DNA of 64,000 nt from Yoonia sp. (GTDB taxonomy: Bacteria; Pseudomonadota; Alphaproteobacteria; Rhodobacterales; Rhodobacteraceae), in assembly GCF_017854565.1 (NCBI RefSeq), contig NZ_JAFMHJ010000013.1, forward strand, positions 16,215 to 80,214, given 5' to 3'. The notes under the pieces are model-generated. The model made no database searches. It was not told the origin of the DNA and was given only the letters and a program-made list of their open reading frames with translations. Shown in pieces: positions 47,084 through 57,319 of this stretch. Made by a program: the position numbers and the translations under genes. Within the stretch, counting starts at the first letter, position 1; each line of letters begins with the position of its first letter.

Positions 47084-48258
47084 AAGAAACTGCACCCTTC
47101 TCCGGCATAAGAAACGGCCAAATGCACCGCAATGGATGCGCCCACGTCAGTAAACGACAAATGACCCAAGCTGCGTGATCCCGCCCCATGAACCAGCACC
47201 GGCACCCGTTCGCGGGTGTGGTCGGTGCCCGGCCATGTGGGGTCATTGCCATGGTCAGCCGTCACGATCAACAGGTCATCGTCGCGTAGCTTCGCAAGCA
47301 ACTTGGCAAGAGCCGCATCAAACCACGCCAAATGATCCGCATAGCCTTGCGGATCACGACGGTGGCCATATTCGCTGTCAAACTCCACCAGATTGGCAAA
47401 GACAAACGCGCCGTCTACAGCCACGGACACGAGATCGTTCAAATGGTCTATCAGCGCCGCATCGCGTCCTTTTCGTAGATCATCTATCCCCCGCATCGAG
47501 AAGATATCACCGATCTTACCGACCGCATGCACCGGATGGCCCGCATTATGGACATAATCGCAAATCGTCGGCGCAGGCGGTGCGATAGCAAAATCCTTGC
47601 GATGGATGGTCCGGGTGAATCCGCTTTCGGGATCGCCTGCAAAGGGCCGCGCAATCACCCGCCCTACTTTCATTGCATGCACGATGGGGGCCAGATCGGC
47701 GCAAAGCCTGTGCAGGCGCTCCAGTCCGAATGTTTCTTCATGCGCCGCAATCTGCAGCACGGAATCTGCGGACGTATAGCAAATCGGCCAGCCGGTTTTG
47801 ATATGTGCGGCGCCCTCCTTGGCGATGATTGCGGTGCCCGAGGCGTGGCAGTTGCCCAAAATGCCGTTGGTCCCGGCAGCCGCGCAGATTTGCGCGGTAA
47901 GGTCTGCGGGAAATGCCGGTACGGTATCGGGGAACACGTGCCAATCCCATGGCACCGGCACGCCCGCCAGTTCCCAATGCCCCGATGGCGTATCCTTGCC
48001 GGGTGACACTTGGGTTGCCGCACCCCAAGCCCCGGTTGGCGTTGCAGTCAATCCCGGAACCGCAATATCACTGGCCAGCCGCAGTGCTGCACCCAATCCC
48101 ATCGCGTCCAGCGTTGGGACATGCAGCCCGACCGCCTGTGCCATATGCCCGACTGTGTTGGCGCCGGTATCGGGCAATGTCCCGTTAAAGAACCTGTCGG
48201 CATCCGGTGCGCCACCAATTCCCACGCTGTCAATCACGATCAAAAATGCACGCGGCAT
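47080..48258 (-). CDS. deoB: phosphopentomutase
   Basis: DeoB interconverts ribose/deoxyribose 1- and 5-phosphates, feeding sugar from nucleosides into central metabolism. The 392-residue product has the alkaline-phosphatase-type N-terminus (MPRAFLIVIDSVGIGGAPDA), GANTVGHMA, and C-terminal metal ligands in VTADHGNDPTWPGTDHTRE. The ATG at 48258 has AAGGA 7 bases upstream and overlaps the deoA stop by one base. Confidence 0.96.
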   Translation of the reverse strand: MPRAFLIVIDSVGIGGAPDADRFFNGTLPDTGANTVGHMAQAVGLHVPTLDAMGLGAALRLASDIAVPGLTATPTGAWGAATQVSPGKDTPSGHWELAGVPVPWDWHVFPDTVPAFPADLTAQICAAAGTNGILGNCHASGTAIIAKEGAAHIKTGWPICYTSADSVLQIAAHEETFGLERLHRLCADLAPIVHAMKVGRVIARPFAGDPESGFTRTIHRKDFAIAPPAPTICDYVHNAGHPVHAVGKIGDIFSMRGIDDLRKGRDAALIDHLNDLVSVAVDGAFVFANLVEFDSEYGHRRDPQGYADHLAWFDAALAKLLAKLRDDDLLIVTADHGNDPTWPGTDHTRERVPVLVHGAGSRSLGHLSFTDVGASIAVHLAVSYAGEGCSFL

Positions 48259-49559
48259 CACTGTATCCTTTTCACGATCAACGGGTTTGCCTTGGGCGCG
48301 TCACCGATGGTGATCGCGCGGCGCACCGCTTGGGCGGCCTGTTCTGCAGCCGCTTCAGAGGCGGCGTGAACGGTACACAAGGGTTGCCCCTTGGCTACCT
48401 GATTGCCCAGCCGCACGACATCTGTCACTCCAACCGACGGATCAACGCGGTCCGTCTCGACCCGGCGGCCACCGCCAAGATCAACGACAGCCAGCCCCAG
48501 AGCCTCACCGTCAATCGCCGCAATATACCCGGCATTTGGCGCAGTGATGTCGCCAATGACCGGTGCGCGCGGCAGATGTGTGTGCCAATCGTCAGCCATG
48601 TCCGGCGGCCCGCCCAGTGCGGCGATCATCGCTGCAAAATGCTGCATCGCTTGGCCGCTGGCGATGGCGCGGGTCAGCTGTTTGGCACCGTCGTCTTCGT
48701 TGTCACCGTGCAGCGCCAGCAGCCGTGCACCCAGTGCAATGGTCAGATCATGCAGGCGCGGTGCGGCAGCGCGATTGCCAGCCAGTACCTCCATACAGAT
48801 CGCAACCTCGACCGCATTGCCCAGCACGGGGGCAAGCGGCTCGTTCATGTCGGTGATCAAGGCCGCCGTTTTGCAGCCTGCCCCGTTTGCCGTGTCTACC
48901 AACGCGCGGGCCAGCGCCTCTGCCTCGGGCAGCGTCTTCATGAAGGCACCGCTGCCGACCTTCACATCCAGCACAAGCCCCTGCAGCCCAGCGGCCAGTT
49001 TTTTCGACAGGATCGACGCCGTGATCAGGTCAACGCTTTCGACCGTCCCGGTCACATCGCGAATCGCATAAAGCCGTTTGTCAGCTGGTGCTATCCGGCC
49101 CGTAGCCCCCACGATAGCGCAGCCAACCTTGCCGACAATCTCGCGCAGCCGCGTCTCGGATACATTCACCGACAGGCCCGGTATCGCCTCCAGTTTATCC
49201 AACGTGCCGCCCGTGTGCCCCAGACCACGGCCCGAAATCATCGGCACATAGACACCGCAAGCCGCCAATGCCGGCGCCAGGATCAGTGACACGCAATCGC
49301 CAACCCCGCCGGTCGAGTGTTTATCCAGAACCGGCCCCGGCAATGTCCACGACAGCACGTCGCCACTGTCGCGCATGCCCGTCGTCAGGGCGACGCGGCC
49401 GTTGTCAGACAGACCATTCAAACACACCGCCATCGCAAACGCTCCGGCCTGCGCATCGGTCACGTCGCCCGTTGCCAACCCGTTGGCGAACCATATCAGC
49501 GCCTCGGGCGACGGCGTCTGCTTGCGCCGAATCGCTGCGATGATGCTGCGCGCGTCCAA
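48258..49559 (-). CDS. deoA: thymidine phosphorylase
   Basis: DeoA phosphorolyses thymidine and deoxyuridine. The 433-residue product has the glycosyltransferase family 3 layout with the phosphate-binding KHSTGGVGD loop, SGRGLGHTGGTLDKLE, and LQGLVLDVKVGSGAFMK. It appears to start at a TTG codon (49559), just after the cdd stop; the predicted N-terminus MDARSIIAAIRRK matches the family. No ATG is nearby. Confidence 0.95.
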   Translation of the reverse strand: MDARSIIAAIRRKQTPSPEALIWFANGLATGDVTDAQAGAFAMAVCLNGLSDNGRVALTTGMRDSGDVLSWTLPGPVLDKHSTGGVGDCVSLILAPALAACGVYVPMISGRGLGHTGGTLDKLEAIPGLSVNVSETRLREIVGKVGCAIVGATGRIAPADKRLYAIRDVTGTVESVDLITASILSKKLAAGLQGLVLDVKVGSGAFMKTLPEAEALARALVDTANGAGCKTAALITDMNEPLAPVLGNAVEVAICMEVLAGNRAAAPRLHDLTIALGARLLALHGDNEDDGAKQLTRAIASGQAMQHFAAMIAALGGPPDMADDWHTHLPRAPVIGDITAPNAGYIAAIDGEALGLAVVDLGGGRRVETDRVDPSVGVTDVVRLGNQVAKGQPLCTVHAASEAAAEQAAQAVRRAITIGDAPKANPLIVKRIQ

Positions 49560-49560
49560 A

Positions 49561-49953
49561 TCAAACCCGGCTCATGTAATCGGCGTCAAAGCTGCCGGGC
49601 AACAGCGCAGCAACCGTCGTCTGCTGCACGATCCCATCGGTCGTCGCCATCGTCACCACGACATCACCCGCTGCGAACTCGGCAATCTTTTGACGGCAAC
49701 CACCGCACGGGCTGACGGGTTTGGGGCTGTCTGCGATAACGGCAACTTCGGTGATCCGGGTATCGCCCCCGGCCACCATCGCCGCAATCGCACCGGCCTC
49801 GGCACATGTGCCTTCGGGATAGGCGACGTTTTCAACATTGCAGCCGGCATAGACAGCGCCAGATGCGGCCTTGATTGCCGCACCGACCTTGAACTTTGAA
49901 TAGGGCGCATGGGCATTTTCGCGGACGGCGCGCGCGGTATCGAGCAGGGACAT
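49561..49953 (-). CDS. cdd: cytidine deaminase
   Basis: Cdd converts (deoxy)cytidine to (deoxy)uridine with a catalytic zinc. The 130-residue product has the CAEAGAIAAM segment with the zinc Cys and catalytic Glu (here TCAEAGAI), and PCGGCRQKIAEF with two zinc cysteines, plus the SKFKVGAAI N-terminal strand. The ATG at 49953 has AGGAGG upstream. It is the first gene of the cdd-deoA-deoB-add-upp operon. Confidence 0.97.
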   Translation of the reverse strand: MSLLDTARAVRENAHAPYSKFKVGAAIKAASGAVYAGCNVENVAYPEGTCAEAGAIAAMVAGGDTRITEVAVIADSPKPVSPCGGCRQKIAEFAAGDVVVTMATTDGIVQQTTVAALLPGSFDADYMSRV

Positions 49954-50011
49954 CTGAGCCTCCTTTTGGACTATGGCAGAGTGGGACGTGATACGCAGGG
50001 ATGCAAGAGGC

Positions 50012-51103
50012 CTAGCACTGGGCTGTTGTAAAGACGCCGGGCAAAGCCACTTCCAGCAACTCCAGATCATCGGATGGGTCGGCATAGCGTGTCGCCATCC
50101 CCGGCGGGATCACGAACGCATCGCCGGAACCAAGGCGATATGGGTCTTTGCCATCCCCCTCAAGCATCATTGTGCCCGCCATTACAAAGGTAAAGTGGAT
50201 ATCGGCGTCGTGGGTTGTCCAAACCGGGTCGCCCTGCCCGCGCCGGATGACCTGTACCCCCGCAACATCGTGCGTGTTCGCAGCGATTGTTGTCTCACGC
50301 GCAATGAACCCCGGCAGGCGCGATGGCAGCCAATCCGCACCTGCGGCCTGATTGAATACGAAACGCTGACCTTGCCACTGCCTGTCAGGTCGCAGGTCCG
50401 GGGTCGGTAGTGTCATGTCATGATCAATTTCGGTGACATGCGCGGCCGGGACGCCTATTTCGATGACCTCGATCCCGTCCGACGCTTCCAACACCCGGTG
50501 GCGAATTTCTGGCGGCTGGATAAAGCAATCCCCCGCCGTCAAACGGATCGGGCCACCTTGATCCTCGTAGACCACATCAACCCAGCCGCGATAGCAAAAG
50601 ATCAGCTGAAATCCGACGCGGTGAAAATGCACCATATCGGGGACCGGGCCACCGTCAGGGATGCGGATATGGCTGGCAATGATCGAACCGCCAAGCCGGT
50701 TGGGGATCAGATCACGATACTGCATTCCCGCGCGCCCGATTACCCAAGGCGCCTGATCGGCAAGGCGGCGGACCACGAATGCATGATCGGTTTGCGGCAA
50801 CTTCAGCGGCGGGTTCAGCGCATCGATCTCGACCCGCGTGCCCCCGGGGGCGGTCAATTCTGCGGCACCGCCCGCAAAACCCGTGTCGTCGGTCAAGATG
50901 CGCAGCAGGCCCGGCACGGCGCCTGTGCGGTTTTCCAGCCGGATGCGCAGACCGTGCCCGGAATAGACCGCGACGGATGGATCATCGGCAGGATAGATCA
51001 TGTCCAGACGCATCCTCAGGGTCTTTTCAAAAAACCTCAGGTCCGCGCGCAGGTCGGTCGTGGGCAGGCATACCTCGGCCCGGATTTGTGCAGATTGTTT
51101 CAT
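50012..51103 (-). CDS. VOC-bicupin fusion protein
   Basis: The 363-residue product joins three domains. Residues about 5-98 look like a vicinal-oxygen-chelate (glyoxalase-like) domain (AEVCLPTTDLRADLRFFEKTL; LRIRLEN). A first cupin lies at about 140-225 (VHFHRVGFQ, His159/His161; EIRHRV, His202) and a second at about 275-356 (GQGDPVWTTHDADIHFTFV; SGDAFVIPPG). The function is unknown; such fusions may act as metal-dependent dioxygenases or isomerases. The ATG at 51103 is chosen because the long upstream frame is intergenic. It is divergent from maeB across a palindrome. Confidence 0.75.
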   Translation of the reverse strand: MKQSAQIRAEVCLPTTDLRADLRFFEKTLRMRLDMIYPADDPSVAVYSGHGLRIRLENRTGAVPGLLRILTDDTGFAGGAAELTAPGGTRVEIDALNPPLKLPQTDHAFVVRRLADQAPWVIGRAGMQYRDLIPNRLGGSIIASHIRIPDGGPVPDMVHFHRVGFQLIFCYRGWVDVVYEDQGGPIRLTAGDCFIQPPEIRHRVLEASDGIEVIEIGVPAAHVTEIDHDMTLPTPDLRPDRQWQGQRFVFNQAAGADWLPSRLPGFIARETTIAANTHDVAGVQVIRRGQGDPVWTTHDADIHFTFVMAGTMMLEGDGKDPYRLGSGDAFVIPPGMATRYADPSDDLELLEVALPGVFTTAQC

Positions 51104-51192
51104 ACGATATACCCTGTCGGTCCGCAGAATTATTTGCAAGATGTCCCGCGATATGATTAGTCGGCAACGCAGCTTTCCGTTGCGCAAGATAA

Positions 51193-51212
51193 ATGGTTTA
51201 ATGCTAAACCAT
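51193..51212. promoter_or_regulatory. palindrome between bicupin and maeB genes
   Basis: ATGGTTTA and TAAACCAT form a perfect 8-base inverted repeat with spacer ATGC, 17 bp upstream of the maeB start and 90 bp upstream of the bicupin start. The TGGT/ACCA ends suit GntR/FadR-type dimers. It may regulate one or both divergent genes. Confidence 0.5.
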
Positions 51213-51228
51213 ATTGTAGGGGGATCAC

Positions 51229-53508
51229 ATGAACGATGATGCAAACGACGGCCTGCGGCAGGCCGCACTCGATTATCACCAATTCCCCAAGCCTGGAAAA
51301 CTGGAAATTCGCGCGACCAAGCCGCTGGCCAACGGTCGTGACCTTGCACGTGCCTATTCGCCCGGCGTGGCCGAAGCCTGTCTGGAAATCAAAGCCAACC
51401 CCGATACCGCCCGCGATTACACCACGCGCGGCAATCTGGTGGGGGTCGTGACCAACGGCACGGCGGTACTGGGCCTTGGCAACATCGGCGCTCTTGCGTC
51501 AAAGCCGGTGATGGAAGGCAAGGCCGTCCTGTTCAAGAAGTTCGCCAATATCGACTGCTTTGACATCGAATTGAATGAACCCGACCCGGTAAAGCTTGCC
51601 GAGATCGTCTGCGCGCTCGAGCCGACTTTTGGCGCGATCAATCTTGAGGATATCAAAGCCCCCGAATGCTTTATTGTTGAAAAGATATGCCGCGAGCGGA
51701 TGAACATCCCCGTGTTCCACGATGACCAGCACGGCACCGCAATTGTTGTCGGTGCCGCTGCGACGAACGCGCTGCGCGTTGCGGGCAAAAACTTTGAAGA
51801 TATCAAAATCGTCAGTACCGGCGGCGGCGCGGCGGGCATTGCCTGCCTGAACATGCTGCTGAAACTGGGCGTAAAGCGCGAAAACGTCTGGCTTTGCGAC
51901 ATCGAAGGTCTGGTCTACCACGGCCGCGAAAAGGACATGACCCCACAAAAGGCGGAATACGCGCAAGGGTCGACGCCTGCTTCGCTGGGTGATGTGATTG
52001 ATGGCGCGGATATGTTCCTGGGCCTGTCTGGCCCCGGCGTTCTGAAACCCGAAATGGTTGCCAAGATGGCCAAGCGTCCGATCATCTTTGCGCTGGCCAA
52101 CCCCAACCCAGAGATCAGCCCCGATGATGCTCGCGCCGTCACCCCTGATGCGATTATCGCCACTGGCCGCAGCGACTTTCCCAATCAGGTAAACAACGTA
52201 CTGTGTTTCCCATTCATCTTCCGCGGTGCGCTGGATGTGGGTGCCACCGATATCAACGACGAAATGAAGATCGCGTGTATCGAAGGCATTGCCGCGCTGG
52301 CCCGCGCCACCACCAGCGCCGAAGCCGCCGCCGCCTACAGTGGTGAAAAGCTGACGTTCGGGGCTGATTATCTGATCCCGAAACCATTTGATCCGCGTCT
52401 CATGGGTGTCGTTGCCAGTGCGGTCGCCAAGGCCGCGATGGAAACCGGCGTTGCCACCCGCCCGATCGAAAACATGACAGCCTACAAGGCCAAACTGGAC
52501 GGATCTGTCTTTAAATCCGCCATGATAATGCGTCCCGTATTCGAGGCCGCGCGCACCGCCACCCGCCGCATCGTCTTTGCCGAGGGTGAAGATGAACGGG
52601 TCTTGCGCGCATCACAGGCGATCATGGAAGAAACAACCGATACGCCGATCCTGATTGGCCGCCCCGACGTGATTGAACGGCGTTGCGAAAGGGCGGGCCT
52701 CAAGATCCGGCCCGGTGTGGATTTCAGCATCGTGAACCCGGAAAACGACCCGCGCTACCGCGACTATTGGCAGACGTACCACAATCTGATGGCCCGCAAA
52801 GGCGTGACACCTGACCTTGCCAAGGCGATCATGCGCACGAATTCTACCGCGATTGGTGCCGTCATGGTGCACCGTGGCGAGGCAGACAGCCTGATCTGCG
52901 GCACCTTTGGCCAATTCCTATGGCATCTGAACTACGTCACACAGATTCTCGGCACCAAAGAACTGCACCCGGTCGCCGCCCTGTCTCTGATGATCCTGGA
53001 AGACGGCCCGCTGTTTATTGCCGACACTCAGGTTCATCCGGAACCAACCCCGGAACAGATCGCGGAAACCGTGATCGGCGCCGCGCGTCACGTCCGCCGC
53101 TTTGGGGTCGAGCCGAAAATTGCGCTGTGTTCACACAGCCAATTCGGCAATCTTGATTGCGACACCGGGCGCCGGATGCGGGCCGCAATGGCGATCCTTG
53201 ACAGCACGCCGCGTGACTTTGCCTATGAGGGTGAAATGCATATCGACGCCGCGTTGGACGTCGAACTGCGCAGCCGCATCTTCCCAGAGGCCCATCTTCC
53301 CGGCCCCGCCAACACACTGGTTTTCGCCAATACCGATGCGGCATCGGGCGTGCGTAACATCCTCAAAATGAAAGGTGGCGGCCTCGAGGTTGGGCCGATC
53401 CTTATGGGCATGGGCAATCGCTGCCACATCGTGACCCCATCAATCACCGCACGCGGACTGTTGAACATGTCGGCCATCGCCGGAACGCCCGTGGCGCACT
53501 ATGGTTAA
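51229..53508 (+). CDS. maeB: NADP-dependent malic enzyme with phosphotransacetylase domain
   Basis: MaeB decarboxylates malate to pyruvate, making NADPH; in the fused form a C-terminal phosphotransacetylase-like domain has a regulatory role. The 759-residue product has the malic enzyme part (about 1-430; [39 protein letters not shown]) and the PTA-like part (about 440-755; [25 protein letters not shown]-type end). GGGGGA precedes the start. It overlaps the next gene by 8 bases. Confidence 0.96.
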   Translation: MNDDANDGLRQAALDYHQFPKPGKLEIRATKPLANGRDLARAYSPGVAEACLEIKANPDTARDYTTRGNLVGVVTNGTAVLGLGNIGALASKPVMEGKAVLFKKFANIDCFDIELNEPDPVKLAEIVCALEPTFGAINLEDIKAPECFIVEKICRERMNIPVFHDDQHGTAIVVGAAATNALRVAGKNFEDIKIVSTGGGAAGIACLNMLLKLGVKRENVWLCDIEGLVYHGREKDMTPQKAEYAQGSTPASLGDVIDGADMFLGLSGPGVLKPEMVAKMAKRPIIFALANPNPEISPDDARAVTPDAIIATGRSDFPNQVNNVLCFPFIFRGALDVGATDINDEMKIACIEGIAALARATTSAEAAAAYSGEKLTFGADYLIPKPFDPRLMGVVASAVAKAAMETGVATRPIENMTAYKAKLDGSVFKSAMIMRPVFEAARTATRRIVFAEGEDERVLRASQAIMEETTDTPILIGRPDVIERRCERAGLKIRPGVDFSIVNPENDPRYRDYWQTYHNLMARKGVTPDLAKAIMRTNSTAIGAVMVHRGEADSLICGTFGQFLWHLNYVTQILGTKELHPVAALSLMILEDGPLFIADTQVHPEPTPEQIAETVIGAARHVRRFGVEPKIALCSHSQFGNLDCDTGRRMRAAMAILDSTPRDFAYEGEMHIDAALDVELRSRIFPEAHLPGPANTLVFANTDAASGVRNILKMKGGGLEVGPILMGMGNRCHIVTPSITARGLLNMSAIAGTPVAHYG

Positions 53509-54352
53509 CGCCGCAACGCCCGAAGGCGCGCCAAAAGAAGATGAAAATAGGCTAGCGCGGACCCCTGTGATCGCGTGTCTCAAGTGGGGTACAGGGTACC
53601 CAGCCATCTATACAAATATGCTCTACCGCGCCATCAGTGATACAATTTCCGTTCCTTTCACATTCGTGTGCATTACAGACGACCCGACAGGGCTTGACGA
53701 TGGGATCGAAACCCGGCCCCTTCCTCCGTTTGCTCTTGAACGCCATCTCTGGACACATGGCATATGGCCCAAATTCGCGATTTGCGCGAAAGATATGTTC
53801 ACGCCTGAGACGCCGATACTTTATTTGGACGTCGATGTGCTTGTGACTGGTGATCTGGCGCCTCTCATCGCGCATGTGACCACGAACCGTGGGCTGCAGG
53901 TCCCGCAAGGCTGGCACAATACCCACGAAAGGTGGTTCCCGCGACTTTTTCCTGCAGAGCGGATCACCCATGGCGCCGTCATCGGCTTGATCGGCGGTGA
54001 GCAAGACCATCTGTATGATATGGTCAAAGACCGTGGCGCTGACCTGATCGAAGAGTACGGAAATGATCAGGTCGTTTTTCACAACCATGGCGCCAAGCGG
54101 CAGTACTTGCCCAATGGGTGGGTCCTGAGTTTTAAAAAATCGCTGGCGTGGCATTTTCCAACAAGTCTGTTTCTGCAACCGTCAAGGCCTCCAGCAGATT
54201 GTATGATCGTGTCTTTCCACGGTACGCCCAACCCGCAGGACATGACACAAAGACCATTCAAGCGCGGGGGTTCGCCTGAAAAGTTTGGCTACTTTCCGGT
54301 CAAATGGATCAAGGACTACTGGACACGCTACTCTCGCGACAGTGACCTCTAG
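53501..54352 (+). CDS. glycosyltransferase-like protein
   Basis: The 283-residue product has a GT-A type fold pattern: an N-terminal strand (VIACLKWGTGYP), a helix with WPKFAIC, and the DxD-type motif LYLDVDVLVTGDL (about 107-119) that binds a nucleotide-sugar metal. It resembles uncharacterised roseobacter glycosyltransferases. It overlaps maeB by 8 bases with no strong ribosome binding site, suggesting coupled translation. The substrate is unknown. Confidence 0.75.
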   Translation: MVNAATPEGAPKEDENRLARTPVIACLKWGTGYPAIYTNMLYRAISDTISVPFTFVCITDDPTGLDDGIETRPLPPFALERHLWTHGIWPKFAICAKDMFTPETPILYLDVDVLVTGDLAPLIAHVTTNRGLQVPQGWHNTHERWFPRLFPAERITHGAVIGLIGGEQDHLYDMVKDRGADLIEEYGNDQVVFHNHGAKRQYLPNGWVLSFKKSLAWHFPTSLFLQPSRPPADCMIVSFHGTPNPQDMTQRPFKRGGSPEKFGYFPVKWIKDYWTRYSRDSDL

Positions 54353-54464
54353 GGGCACGCGCGTTGTCAATTTTTTGACTAGTCGCACAAAAGCATGTGC
54401 CAACAGGCTTGCCGCACTACGGATGCAGGCGTAACAAAATCCTACGTTGTTTTGGGAGGAACGC

Positions 54465-56357
54465 ATGGGTTACCGCGATGTATACGCCGCTTGGCAAAAT
54501 GATCCTGAAGGCTTTTGGATGGAACAGGCCAAAGCGATTGATTGGGTCACGCCGCCATCCCGTGCGCTGAATGACGCAAATGCCCCGCTTTATGAATGGT
54601 TCACCGACAGCCGCGTGAATACCTGCTACAACGCCGTTGACCGCCATGTCGCCAACGGGCGCGGTGATCAGGTTGCGATTATCTACGACAGCCCGATCAC
54701 GGACACCAAGTCGCAGATGACCTATGCGGAACTGCTGGATGAAACGGCCAATCTTGCAGGCGCGCTGCGCGACAAAGGCGTGACCAAAGGCGACCGGGTC
54801 ATCATCTATATGCCGATGGTCCCCGAAGCATTGGTGGCCATGCTCGCCTGTGCCCGACTGGGGGCCATACACTCGGTCGTGTTTGGGGGGTTTGCCGCGC
54901 ATGAACTGGCCGTGCGGATTGACGATGCGACACCCAAAGCGATCATCGCTGCCTCTTGCGGGTTAGAGCCGGGGCGCATTGTACCCTATAAACCGCTGTT
55001 GGATGGTGCGATCGAACACGCCCGGCACAAGCCTGAATTCACGGTGGTCTTGCAGCGACAGCAACACACCTGTGATCTGATCCCCAACCGCGATTACGAC
55101 TGGCACGCGATCCAAGACGGCGTAACCCCCGCCGAATGCGTGCCCGTCGAAGGCAACCACCCCGCCTATATCCTGTATACATCCGGGACGACGGGGGCGC
55201 CCAAAGGCGTCGTGCGCCCGACCGCCGGGCATCTCGTGGCCCTGAACTGGACCATGAAGGCGATCTACAATGTCGATCCCGGCGATGTGTTCTGGGCGGC
55301 TTCTGATGTGGGGTGGGTCGTGGGCCACAGCTATATCTGCTATGCGCCGCTGATCCACGGGAACACGACCGTCGTGTTCGAGGGTAAACCCATCGGCACG
55401 CCCGACGCGGGCACCTTTTGGCGGGTCATTCAGGAACACAACGTGCGGTCGTTTTTCACCGCCCCGACAGCGTTCCGTGCCATCAAACGCGAAGATCCAA
55501 AAGGCGAGATGATCAAAGACTACGATATCTCATGCCTGCGTGCGCTGTATTTGGCGGGTGAACGGGCCGACCCGGACACTATTGAATGGGCGCAAAAGGT
55601 CATGAACGTACCGGTCTACGATCACTGGTGGCAGACCGAAACCGGCTTTACAATTGCCGGCAACCCCGCTGGCATCGAGGCGCTGCCAGTCAAGATCGGA
55701 TCGCCCACCGTCGCCATGCCCGGCTATGATGTGCAAATCCTGGACGAGGCGGGCCACCCGATGAAACCCGGCGCGTTGGGTGCCATCGCGATCAAACTAC
55801 CACTGCCCCCCGGCACCCTGCCCACGCTGTGGAATGCGCAGGATCGGTTCATCAAATCATACCTTGCGACCTTCCCCGGCTACTATGAAACCGGTGACGC
55901 GGGCATGATTGACGCAGATGGCTATCTTTACATCATGGCGCGCACAGATGACGTGATCAACGTGGCCGGGCACCGCCTGTCGACCGGCGCCATGGAAGAG
56001 GTACTTGCCGCCCATCCAGACGTCGGCGAATGTGCCGTGATCGGTGTTACCGATGAACTAAAGGGGCAATTGCCCATGGGTTTCGTGTGCCTGAACAACG
56101 GCTGCAACAGACCACATACCGACATCGTCAAAGAGGTGATCAAATCTGTCCGCGATACAATCGGACCTGTGGCGGCGTTCAAACTGGTCGCCGTGGTGGA
56201 TCGGCTGCCCAAGACGCGATCCGGCAAGATCCTGCGCGCCACGATGGTCAAGATTGCCGACGACCAACCCTTCAAGATGCCCGCAACAATTGACGATCCG
56301 GCCATTTTGGACGAAATCCGTGACGCATTGAAACCAATGGGCTACGCGGGCGCCTGA
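54465..56357 (+). CDS. prpE: propionyl-CoA synthetase
   Basis: PrpE activates propionate to propionyl-CoA. The 630-residue product has the acetyl/propionyl-CoA synthetase layout: IHSVVFGGFAAHELAVRI, the AMP-binding YTSGTTGAPKG near 236-247, VYDHWWQTETG, and the C-terminal catalytic lysine in RSGKILRA. The GYRDVY N-terminus and lack of the longer acetyl-CoA synthetase N-terminus favour PrpE. GGGAGG precedes the start. Confidence 0.93.
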   Translation: MGYRDVYAAWQNDPEGFWMEQAKAIDWVTPPSRALNDANAPLYEWFTDSRVNTCYNAVDRHVANGRGDQVAIIYDSPITDTKSQMTYAELLDETANLAGALRDKGVTKGDRVIIYMPMVPEALVAMLACARLGAIHSVVFGGFAAHELAVRIDDATPKAIIAASCGLEPGRIVPYKPLLDGAIEHARHKPEFTVVLQRQQHTCDLIPNRDYDWHAIQDGVTPAECVPVEGNHPAYILYTSGTTGAPKGVVRPTAGHLVALNWTMKAIYNVDPGDVFWAASDVGWVVGHSYICYAPLIHGNTTVVFEGKPIGTPDAGTFWRVIQEHNVRSFFTAPTAFRAIKREDPKGEMIKDYDISCLRALYLAGERADPDTIEWAQKVMNVPVYDHWWQTETGFTIAGNPAGIEALPVKIGSPTVAMPGYDVQILDEAGHPMKPGALGAIAIKLPLPPGTLPTLWNAQDRFIKSYLATFPGYYETGDAGMIDADGYLYIMARTDDVINVAGHRLSTGAMEEVLAAHPDVGECAVIGVTDELKGQLPMGFVCLNNGCNRPHTDIVKEVIKSVRDTIGPVAAFKLVAVVDRLPKTRSGKILRATMVKIADDQPFKMPATIDDPAILDEIRDALKPMGYAGA

Positions 56358-56369
56358 ACCCGCCCGCCA

Positions 56370-57134
56370 TCAGGCGAATTGTTCGCGGATCAGGCGTTCT
56401 TCCAGGCCGTGACCGGGGTCAAACAGGATACGATGCGCGATATCCGGCTCTGAACGGATTTCGACGCTGGTAACATTGCGCACCGACTGGCCATCGGCAT
56501 CCGCCATGACTGGCCGCTTTTCCGGCTCGATCACATCGAACCGGACCACGGCACCTTTGGGCAACAGCGCCCCACGCCAGCGGCGCGGCCGAAAAGCCGC
56601 CATCGCGGTCAGTGCCAGAACATCTGACCCAATGGGCAGGATTGGACCGTGCGCAGAGTAGTTGTAAGCGGTCGATCCCGCAGGCGTCGCCACCAAAGCC
56701 CCGTCGCAGACAAGTTCATTCATGCGCAGCTTGCCATCAACGGTGATCCGCAATTTCGCGGCTTGCGGGCCGGCGCGCAGCAGGCTCACCTCGTTGATAG
56801 CCAGCGCTTTGTGGGTCTTGCCATCCAGCGTGACAGCCGTCATCGCCAGCGGGTTGATCACCTCTTCCTCGGCCTCATCCAGCCGTTCTTGCAGATCATC
56901 GGCGTGAAATTCGTTCATCAGGAAACCGACGGTTCCGCGGTTCATCCCATAGACCGGCACCGACAACGCCTGCGTCGCATGCAGGGTCTGCAACATGAAA
57001 CCATCACCGCCAAGCGCGACAATCACGTCGGCTGCGTCTTGCGGCACATCGCCATATGCCTGCCGCAAATCTTGCAAGGCAGCTTGCGCCAACGGCACCG
57101 GGCTGGCTGTAAAGGCAATTTTGGGGCGTGACAT
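56370..57134 (-). CDS. nadK: NAD kinase
   Basis: NadK phosphorylates NAD to NADP. The 254-residue product has the GGDG motif (LGGDGF, 42-45), NEVSL, and the conserved loop TPAGSTAYNYSAHGP. Start at 57134 (MSRPKIAF) is chosen; the longer frame adds an atypical 26 residues. It is divergent from glyA. Confidence 0.96.
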   Translation of the reverse strand: MSRPKIAFTASPVPLAQAALQDLRQAYGDVPQDAADVIVALGGDGFMLQTLHATQALSVPVYGMNRGTVGFLMNEFHADDLQERLDEAEEEVINPLAMTAVTLDGKTHKALAINEVSLLRAGPQAAKLRITVDGKLRMNELVCDGALVATPAGSTAYNYSAHGPILPIGSDVLALTAMAAFRPRRWRGALLPKGAVVRFDVIEPEKRPVMADADGQSVRNVTSVEIRSEPDIAHRILFDPGHGLEERLIREQFA

Positions 57135-57319
57135 AGACAAAAATCCGTTAAGTTCCGTCAAGTAGTCCAACGATCCTCGGCGAAACGCAAGACGCGGATA
57201 TGAAACAAACATGGCGCGCTCATGAACATCATGGTCGTTTTGACACTTTTGAACAGGCGCACCTTGCGTTATGAGTGCCCAAGATTTTTGCGAAATGCAC
57301 TTTCCAGGGGGACTGCACC

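Noticed and set aside
54366..54379. GTCAA/TTGAC dyad upstream of prpE
   Set aside because: Short 5-base arms in an AT-rich spacer; no promoter spacing or repeat elsewhere supports it.
57135..57319. Glycine riboswitch upstream of glyA
   Set aside because: No paired aptamer cores or conserved glycine-riboswitch motifs are visible in this short gap.
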